Assembly: GCA_033675265.1 (NCBI GenBank) | Contig: JAUJYZ010001135.1 | Coordinates: 58,501 to 122,500, forward strand | Reading direction: 5' to 3' | Origin: Actinostola sp. cb2023 | Taxonomy: Eukaryota > Cnidaria > Anthozoa > Actiniaria > Actinostolidae | DNA length: 64,000 nucleotides | Shown here: positions 56,495-64,000 of the stretch, one piece after another | How the letters are laid out: each line of letters begins with the position of its first letter | How positions within the stretch are numbered: the first letter of the stretch is position 1 | The notes under the pieces: generated by a model | What the model saw: the letters and a program-made list of their open reading frames with translations, nothing else | Databases searched by the model: none | What the model was told of the DNA's origin: nothing | Position numbers and translations under genes: made by a program

Positions 56495-57319
56495 GGGACT
56501 CCCATATATAAAGTGGTTGGGATGCTCGTCGGAAATTTTGAAATTTACCACTAAAAGGTATCCGAGTCTTGTCCAGGTGGGTGTGGCAACAAATAATTTT
56601 TACCCCTAAAAGGTACCAACTCTAAAGTGACAAAAGCTATAACTGTCATTCCGGTTGTCATTATCTTGTCTCGGGTATCTCATTTACTGACAAACACCCT
56701 AAAAGGTACATTATTGATTATACAGTGTTTGTCTCTGACTTCTGTTTTTCTATATAGACGTTTCGGCCATTAATCAATGGCCTTCATCAGTATTAATCAG
56801 AAACGTTGCGATCTTTGAAATATATTTAACGTTTTTAAATATATCACCCTAAAAGGTACCGGCTTAGTCTTTTGTGGTCCTTTTAGATTTGTGACACCCT
56901 AAGAGGTACCAAATCGCGGATCTGGACCCCTAAAAGGTACCTTAGTATCACTTATTTTCGCGCGTCCTTGATTTCGCGAACATGTCAGAGGCATATTTCA
57001 CGAGGCTTTAATTTCGCGATTTTGCAGAAAAAAACGTGTACAGGGAACTTAATTTCACGTTTTATGAAATTATGATCCGGTGCAGTATACAAACATATTG
57101 TTTTGAATTGGGTAAATGATGTAACAATTCAATTCAAGACATCACTGCGTGACATAAAATTTCGCTTCGTTAATTTTCGCCGTAATTATTATTCGCGAGT
57201 CTTTAATTTCGCGGGTTTTTTTTCAAACGCCAAAATCGCGAAATTAAAGACGCGCGAAAATAAGTGATAATAAGGTGAGGTACGACGAGCATCCCAACCA
57301 CTTTATATATGGCAGTCCC
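56495..57319. mobile_element. Foldback with GGGACTCCCATATATAAAG-like ends
   Basis: TATATAAAGTGGTTGGGATG is inverted at the right end. Six CCCTAAAAGGTACC-like units lie in the left half (56553 to 56940). Another element is nested at 56946-57269. Confidence 0.75.
56946..57269. mobile_element. Nested hairpin element (TATCACTTATTTTCGCGCG ends)
   Basis: Arms pair over about 33 bp, including TCGCGAAAT parts. TA-type ends. Confidence 0.7.
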
Positions 57320-57509
57320 CCCTCCTCCCCCGGGTAGTAGACCCAGTATATTCGTATAAGAATATCCCAACTCTCTGTTGTAAAGGCACTTGTTGATTTG
57401 CAGTTGTTGATGTTATTATAGTGTTTCTGATTACCTTAAGAGTTGCCCTTGAAATGTGTTTAAATTAAATTAATTGCATGCGTACACACATACACATCTT
57501 TATTCAGTA

Positions 57510-57660
57510 CAGTAGAATCCCAGCCTTACGGACACCCGGTTAATACGGACACCCGGTTATTACGGACACGTTGTTCTGAAACTCATACAAATATCTATAA
57601 AATATACCTGTTTAATACGGACACCGGATATTACGGACAACGGACATTTTTTCCCGTCCC
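57510..57660. mobile_element. Pogo/Tigger-like terminal fragment
   Basis: CAGTAGAATCCCAGCCTTAC then repeated TACGGACACCCGG; such ends are common for pogo-type MITEs. The other end is lost in the TAA tract, after which TACGGACAC reappears at 57944. Confidence 0.5.
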
Positions 57661-57669
57661 AATATGCCC

Positions 57670-57946
<277 letters not shown>

Positions 57947-58005
57947 GGACACTTTATTTTCCCAAAACAACGACAATGGGTAAATTGATCGCTTTTTTAA
58001 TTAAA

Positions 58006-58117
58006 ACAAGACGCTCAATGAGCGTACACTCGGGCTTATGACAAGGACAATGTCAGTTGCGTGAGGAGAGACCTGACAATGACTGACAGTTGCGTGACGA
58101 GGGAGACTATGTATATA
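58006..58117 (+). repeat. Dispersed repeat, inverted copy of 46045-46225
   Basis: AAGACGCTCAATGAGCGT through GACGAGGGAGACTATG. Confidence 0.65.
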
Positions 58118-58119
58118 TG

Positions 58120-58483
58120 TGTCGGTGAGCATAGATAAAAATCTCCGAATCGTACTTCCGTAGCACGTACTTGGAACGTCCAGTTGAGGTTCATATTCAT
58201 GGTCAGACGGTTCTGATAACGTCTTTGGTTTCTTCGTTATCGCAGAGGAAAGTCGAACTTCGTATCTTTTAAACATCCAGTTGATTCAGACTACGGTATG
58301 ATGTGACAAAGCTCGACCAATCTGCTGTCTCTGCCTATAAATCTATAAAAGGAATTATCGATTAAAAATCAAAAGCTGCTTCTGTTAGATTTGAGATGTG
58401 ACCTCAAGTGACCTCAAATACGTTTAAAGACGTACCACAGCGTACCTTGAAGAGTCGGAGATCTTTATCTATGCTCACCGACA
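58120..58483. mobile_element. Foldback element (TGTCGGTGAGCATAG ends)
   Basis: TGTCGGTGAGCATAGATAAA... pairs with 58460-58483. The internal AACATCCAG-ATTCAGACTA part recurs near 59530. Confidence 0.75.
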
Positions 58484-58509
58484 CAAATAGTCTCCCTCGT
58501 CACTGAGCG

Positions 58510-60325
58510 TCTTCTTCTGTAATAGATCCCTAAAATCTAAGGACGTTTTGATTTCGATTGTATTTTTGCCGTTTACTGACCTGTTTTGAGTGTGGAAATT
58601 CTGTTTTAACAAGAGCGAACTATTTGACCCGTTTGAGCATAGAACAAGTATATAAATAGGCTATTAAAACTACTTTGGCATGATCCCAAATTTCGTACAT
58701 TGACCTTGCTCGCCTTTGCTTTGATGAAGTTTTGAAGTACGATTTCTACGATTTCTTTTCCTTCTGAATTTTTCAAACGTCGAATCAAATAAACATCCAT
58801 CATTATATATCTGAGAAATGTGTTTCGTTTTACTGTCGGATACTTTTTAAACGGGTTTTCACGGCGCGTGACGACAGTCAGGCAGCAAGCAAGCGAGATT
58901 AGCTATCAAAACAAAATCTACTGGAAAATCAAACCCTCGCTCTCTAGCTTCAGAGACCACAGGCAGCGACTTTAAAAGATCTCCGGCTGATTCCGGAGAT
59001 CCGTCGAATTTATCATCGCTGGTTCGGCTCGGTTCGGCACGTGTTCCGAAGAAAGTTCGTTGAAACCGAATACGTGGAATGTTAAAGCTGATGGTTCCAC
59101 GGCTAGTCACAAGCAAGGTTGACTTCGAATTGAGTTCAATTCACGACTTTAAAAGCGAGTAGGTCAGTGATGAACCGATTGGATGTGTGCTAGGGGAATG
59201 TGAGAAAGGGATTATGTGAAAAAATCGCGAACATTTCGAATTTTTGTACGTTTTTCGAGGCCTCGAAGATCGCCGTAGCCACGATTCGGCGTCCGTAGTT
59301 TCCAGCCTTCTCTTCCTTTACAGGTTAGGGGAGAAAAAAATTAAAAACGGCCTAAAACGCAAAACTAACACATCAGGGCAATAGAACAGTAAATTATCAA
59401 CGCTGTGGTGAATTTTCAGTCCTTTATTGACAACGTAAGTGCCATTATACGTTATTTTGTAATTCTACATACATTCTCTACAATTATTCACAAGATCACA
59501 GCTTGGGCTGCCTGTGCAGACATAATAATATAACATCCAGACGATTCAGACTATGATCTGGCGAAGCTCGACGAAGATGCTAACGGGTTTTTGACGGCAT
59601 GGTCTATAAAAAAAAAAAACGGAAAAAAAACCCTTTGCAAACGTGGAATGAAATAAACATCCATCATGAGTTACTGAAAATAGCTCGACTGTTTGCACGA
59701 CTTCTGTACATATAGCTTTTTGTCAATAGATGTACGGTTACATCGCTGGTCGTGAGTTTAATTATAAATACTCAAGGACATAGCTGTACACGTACTATTA
59801 CAATTAGCAACAAACATGACAACATAGCGAGGTCATGATACTTTTTGAGTTCATTTCATTTGCTTTTCAATTCATTTTGTGATGAGTTCGAGTTCGTGGA
59901 ACGACGTCGTACAACAGCCGATAAAACACGGGCTTTCAAACGCTCATTTCACAGACAAAAGCATACGCCGATTCGTGTGGGCCCACTATGCTGTAATCTC
60001 CATTTTATAACTCGGGCTTCCTTCGGAAGGGCCCGAGTAATAACTCGACTGGTTCGATTGTTTGCATGACGTCTGTACATATAGCTTTCTGTCGTAATAG
60101 ATCCCTAAAATCTAAGGACGTTTTGATTTCGATTGTATTTTTGCCGTTCACTGACCTGTTTTGAGCGTGGAAATTCTGTTCTAAATAGCGCTACGCGGCG
60201 GTTCTAAAATTAGGTCGCGTAATAGATGTATGACTCACACAAGGATCAAACAACTGTAATCGTACTGAATTTTTCAAACGTGGAATAAAATAAACATCCA
60301 TCGTGAGTTACTGAAAATATCTCGA
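58510..60325. other. Repeat debris, no gene identified
   Basis: TAATAGATCCCTAAAATCTA and following bases occur at 58516 and 60096; ATAAACATCCATCATGAG-like pieces at 58790, 59650 and 60290. A CTCGGGC...GCCCGAG hairpin is at 60011-60045. Confidence 0.5.
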
Positions 60326-60329
60326 CTGG

Positions 60330-60803
60330 CTCAGAAGCTAAACGTCAATTGCCCAAATAAAACTTTCAAGATTCCAAAACTATATCATCTTCTTAGTACG
60401 TAGCTGCAATATTATAAAATTTGGATCACTGGCACATGACTAAAAAACTATTCTTTTTGACCCACCGGTTGGATTTTCCAAATAGTGCACTTTGATTTGG
60501 AATTTATTGGACTTCTTAAACTCGCTCAATGTTTATGATATTAAGCCTAGAAAACAAGGAAGAGTTGTACAATACAGCGATGGTGTTGAAATATTTCTGT
60601 TGTTTTTAGTTTTGATATACGAATGGAATGAATTTGATGCATTTTCACTCCGCCGACAGTCATTACATGGTGTCTGAAGCCAAAATAGTTTTTTTCGATT
60701 TTCTCCAAAACAAATAAATATTTTCCCAAACAAACTACACAACGTTTATATTCAGACCAAGGGCTACCCATATGCAAAGTTAGAGCGAATTCCATTTTTG
60801 TGA
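60330..60803 (-). repeat. Right arm of the 475-bp inverted repeat
   Basis: Complement of 54878-55352 with few differences. Confidence 0.9.
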
Positions 60804-60809
60804 TTTTTG

Positions 60810-61790
60810 CCACCAGATGTTTGATCATTGTACGGCCTTACACTTAAATATACTCACAGCATAACCTTACTGGCCTTTACCATAAAAGTACAGAGATGTA
60901 CAAATGCTCGACACATTTACCTCGTAACAATACGCCTTCGCGCCTTCGCGTCGTTCGTCTTGTTATGGTGACGACGAAGACGAACAACTTGTGTATGCTC
61001 TTGTCGCTCTATTTAGAAATGACCGAACATAGCTTTATGCTTGGAAATGCTTATTACAGGCAAAGAGGATTTCGCTTCATGAATTTGTAGGCCTGGATAA
61101 GAAGTACGGATGTTGATTGTTGTGATACATGGCGCGCGAAATTCAAAACATTCTTCGGTACGCGTGGTGCGACTGAAAATCGTATAGTAAACTACCGAAT
61201 ACGAAAAATATTGACACGTCGATCCGTCTATTATAACTGTTTTAGACGTAAATTTACAATTTCTTCATTGAATTTGCTGTTGAAATATGACTTTATTAAG
61301 AAAATTATTTTACCCCGTTGTTCAGCCATGTTCAACCATTGTCCACCATATTGAAACTCATTATTATTCAAAAAATTGTGGGCGGAGCGATGCCCTTTTA
61401 TAGTGCGCCCTCGTGTTTAAGGTCGAACTTTGTAAAACCCATGACTTTTCCAGTATGGATGTTCCACTCTTTAAAATGCCTATAACCCCTGTGAGTTTGT
61501 TTTATTTATTTTGTGATTTGAACTTCGCGTTTGCAAGTTATAGGAGTGAAGGCCATTGAGTGCTTCGTCGGTCGAAAATACTTTCATTGAATCAGATTAA
61601 TCGGGAATGATGCATACCTTACTCCCCTCACATGTTCTGGAAGCCCGTTGCTTGGTTTCCATAAGCCAAGGTTGTCTTACAAGAATTCGGTTGCCAAGCT
61701 GAGGGCGAATATATCAACCTGTTGACTTTAAACGTTCGCGTTTCTATACTTCCAAAAATGCACAATTCTCAAGGAAAAATTGCCGATGTT
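60810..61790. other. No gene seen
   Basis: Only short ORFs; no repeat shared within the window. Confidence 0.4.
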
Positions 61791-61798
61791 TTTGTCAT

Positions 61799-61973
61799 CT
61801 ACACGATCAAGTTTTCCTTGACAAGGAAAAATTGGCGATGTTTTTGTCGTCTACACGAGCAAGTTTTCCTTGACAAGGAAAAATTGGCGATGTTTTTGTC
61901 GTCTATACACGAGCAAGTCTTCCTTGTCAAGGAAAACTTGTCAAGGAAAATTTGCTCGTGTAGATGCGGCTTT
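61799..61973. repeat. 52-bp tandem repeat and hairpin (TACACGAGCAAG family)
   Basis: Three units of TACACGAGCAAGTTTTCCTT..., then an inverted end GCTCGTGTAGATGCGGC. Piece shared with 41996-42056. Confidence 0.75.
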
Positions 61974-62174
61974 AGAATTTCTGTGCCGTGACCGTGCCGT
62001 GTCGTGCGCCGTATTTTTTCACTGTCATACGAAATCTGCTCTACTCTAGTTATATGAATCCTTATTTTCTGTAATCCTGGCTCTGATATATTTTAGTATT
62101 TTTAAAATTTGGGTACTTGAGTGGGTCACTCCCTGCTCACACCAACAAGATATCTTGTTTCGCATTGTTCGCGA

Positions 62175-62325
62175 TCGACCAATCACGACACAGCAAACCG
62201 TGAAGGCCAATCATATTTCGACAGATTTTGCTTTGACTGGCGCCATATTTAATCAACCAATCACATCGTCAAATTTTGGATTTGGATAAAACGTCATTAT
62301 TAATCAACCAATCACATATCGACCA
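62175..62325. promoter_or_regulatory. Cluster of five CCAAT boxes
   Basis: GACCAATCAC, GGCCAATCAT, two AACCAATCAC and GACCAATACG within about 150 bp. Could be a promoter; no gene is confirmed next to it. Confidence 0.25.
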
Positions 62326-63137
62326 ATACGGCTAGTGATGATAAGTATGATCGCTAGCGATCTACATTGTTAGTCTTGTTTGGAAACTGCAGAGGAAAGA
62401 CAGAAGGATCAAAGACGTCAATCGTTTGTTGAAGGTTAGTGGTGACTTATTTCTAAAACTATGCAGCATCAAAGCTTGTAACTCTCTCTTAAATTTCTGC
62501 GGAATTGCTGTCTTTTTTCTGTTGTTCTTTATCTCTTGTGCTTTAATAAGCCCTTTCACGGTTTTTCGCCGCCATGGCGAGGCAAACTTAGCAAAATTTA
62601 TAGAAATCTGGATCACTTTGACTTGCCGTAACTCCACTCGATTTTGCTGGATTTTCAAAAGTTCAGCTTCAATAACTCAGCAGGCATGCATATCAGTTGT
62701 CGGGTTGAAAATAAGACCAATGTGTAGGTGTTTTAACTACCTTTTTCGAGTCAATCTTCTTTCCACGAATTTACAAACAAAAATCTTTATCCTCGATTTG
62801 TAGCCTTTTCATCATATTATAGGACGTCAATAACAAAGAAAACTTCATATCCAAACGATAACCTTGTTACTTCAATCCTGAGTTTTGTGAATTTATTCAA
62901 CCGAGCTTTCGACCTTAGCGGTACGTCATCGTCGGGGTTACCGGTTGGGAACTAAAATCATTAGAACATGCGTGACTACCGTGACAACGTCGCGACGGTA
63001 CGTCAATTCACGACGCCATTTCACTTGTTTTCACGTCCTCTTCGTGACTTTGAGGATGCCAACGGTTGTTTTCATAGTTATTCGTCAGCGCGCGCGCCGT
63101 CTAGCTCTTTCGCGTCGCGTCGTGACTGCTCAATAGT

Positions 63138-63319
63138 CAGGGCCGCACATAACCCCAAAATTCAGGGGGGGGGCAGTACGTATTTAAAAGCAAAAAATAA
63201 ATGAAAATAGTACAGTTCTCAGTACTTGTTGGTATATTTTTCGCCTTGCTAGCGGGGGGAGAGGGGTCAACTGCCCCCCTGCCCCCTCCCCCCCCCCCCC
63301 TGTGCTGTTTACGGCCCTG
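63138..63319. mobile_element. hAT-like MITE with CAGGGCCG ends, copy 3
   Basis: Starts CAGGGCCGCACATAAC and ends TTTACGGCCCTG. Same body as 18075-18246; no clean duplication. Confidence 0.65.
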
Positions 63320-63492
63320 GTAGTGACGCAGTTTACAATTAGTGTCAAGACTACATAAGAAAGAGTCAGACCTGTTGGCATCTTTTGAAACTTTTAAAAG
63401 CAACCGCTGACCTTTTGTGGCTTTTGGCTATATCAATACACGTCATTTCCGGTCATTTTATCAGCTGAATTTTAAAACTTTTGGTTTTTCAG

Positions 63493-63582
63493 GTTTGCAA
63501 AATGTCTGGAAAAATAATCTGTGCTCTGACGATGATGATGATGATGATGATGATTCATCATTCAATGGCTTCCCATTCTATG
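63493..63582 (+). CDS. Probable first coding exon of a secreted protein
   Basis: An acceptor-like TTTTTCAG (AG at 63491-63492) is followed by an ATG at 63502 and MSGKIICALTMMMMMMMIHH, then SMASHSM, ending at ATG/GTACGT, a strong splice donor (GT at 63583-63584). The N-terminus fits a signal peptide: one Lys, a hydrophobic core made mostly of seven Met, and an Ala-Ser-His-Ser cleavage-like region. The core is coded by an ATG microsatellite. What follows the signal is unknown because the next exon lies outside the window. Confidence 0.5.
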
Positions 63583-63605
63583 GTACGTAGTAATGAACAA
63601 TATTA

Positions 63606-63976
63606 TATCACCATCAAAATCACCATCAAAAATCACCATCAAAAATCACCATCAAAATCACCATCAAAATCACCATCAAAATCACCATCAAAAATCACCA
63701 AAATCACCATCAAAAATCACCATCAAAATCACCATCAAAAATCACCATCAAAATCTCCATCAAAAATCACCATCAAAAATCACGATCAAAAATCACCATC
63801 AAAATCACCATCAAAAATCAGCATCAAAAATCACCATCAAAATCACCATCAAAATCACCATTAAAAATCACCATTAAAAATCACCATCAAAAAATCACCA
63901 TCAAAATCACCATCAAAAATCACCATCAAAAATCACCATCAAAATCACCATCAAAATCACCATCAAAATCACGAGT
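63606..63976. repeat. 12/13-bp minisatellite (ACCATCAAAAATC)
   Basis: Mixture of ACCATCAAAATC and ACCATCAAAAATC, about 29 units. Lies just after the donor of the putative exon, so probably intronic. Ser/His/Lys-rich ORFs across it are artefacts. Confidence 0.95.
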
Positions 63977-64000
63977 ACTAAAACTGTGATATTTGATATG

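Noticed and set aside
58872..59063. Open Ser/Lys-rich plus frame and an 85-codon minus ORF over the same bases
   Set aside because: Both strands are open, neither has a recognisable pattern, and the splice signal is weak.
62426..62803. 125-codon plus ORF near the CCAAT cluster
   Set aside because: Overlaps a 98-codon minus ORF; composition is not protein-like.
63481..63877. Long Ser/His/Lys repeat ORFs at the right end
   Set aside because: The minisatellite is open in frame; the strong donor at 63583 suggests that only the first part is exon.

Overview
This is AT-rich eukaryotic DNA from an animal, probably a marine invertebrate. It holds a Ngaro-type tyrosine-recombinase retrotransposon, a Ty3/gypsy element with very short LTRs, a tRNA-derived SINE, LINE tails, many foldback/MITE elements, a TTAGGG-type telomeric tract and split host exons. 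A cnidarian (anthozoan-like) genome is my best guess, but no host gene here is familiar enough to prove it.

Layout. 1-10337 is a Ngaro element whose 5' end lies outside the window: gag, an in-frame UGA followed by RT-RNase H, then a UGAUG overlap into the recombinase, then a 149-bp direct repeat on both sides of a 219-bp segment. A complete 5694-bp Ty3/gypsy element (minus strand, 133-bp LTRs, target duplication GTAT) sits inside the second copy of that repeat. The gypsy gag is itself broken by a 132-bp TG...CA insertion that looks like a solo LTR. 10338-13130 is AT-rich and holds two possible host exons. 13131-20700 is a patchwork: SINE, LINE tails, an HTH-coding fragment, a 2.4-kb Mutator-like foldback with a hAT-like MITE inside it, dispersed repeats, a 22-bp satellite of about 32 copies and a telomeric tract. 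20987-21126 looks like a host exon.

Two related blocks (24545-27500 and 46437-48110) each carry a minus-strand gene for a coiled-coil protein with a conserved C-terminal helical region containing an R-x4-H (HEPN-like) motif. A third, broken relative lies at 42178-42536. This is the only host gene family I can define in the window.

30861-39842 is an array of a 56-bp satellite split by a 7179-bp element (31229-38407). That element has perfect 33-bp terminal inverted repeats, a 4-bp ACAA duplication, and at both ends arrays of 25-bp iterons built on the palindrome-like core GGCATWTGCC. Its interior has no transposase ORF and is filled with other MITEs. I consider it the most unusual structure here.

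39976-63130 is mostly foldback elements, a tandem duplication (43567-45254), minisatellites, a 475-bp inverted repeat with arms 5 kb apart, and LINE debris. At the right end, 63493-63582 looks like a first coding exon for a secreted protein with a poly-methionine signal core, followed by a 12/13-bp minisatellite in the presumed intron.
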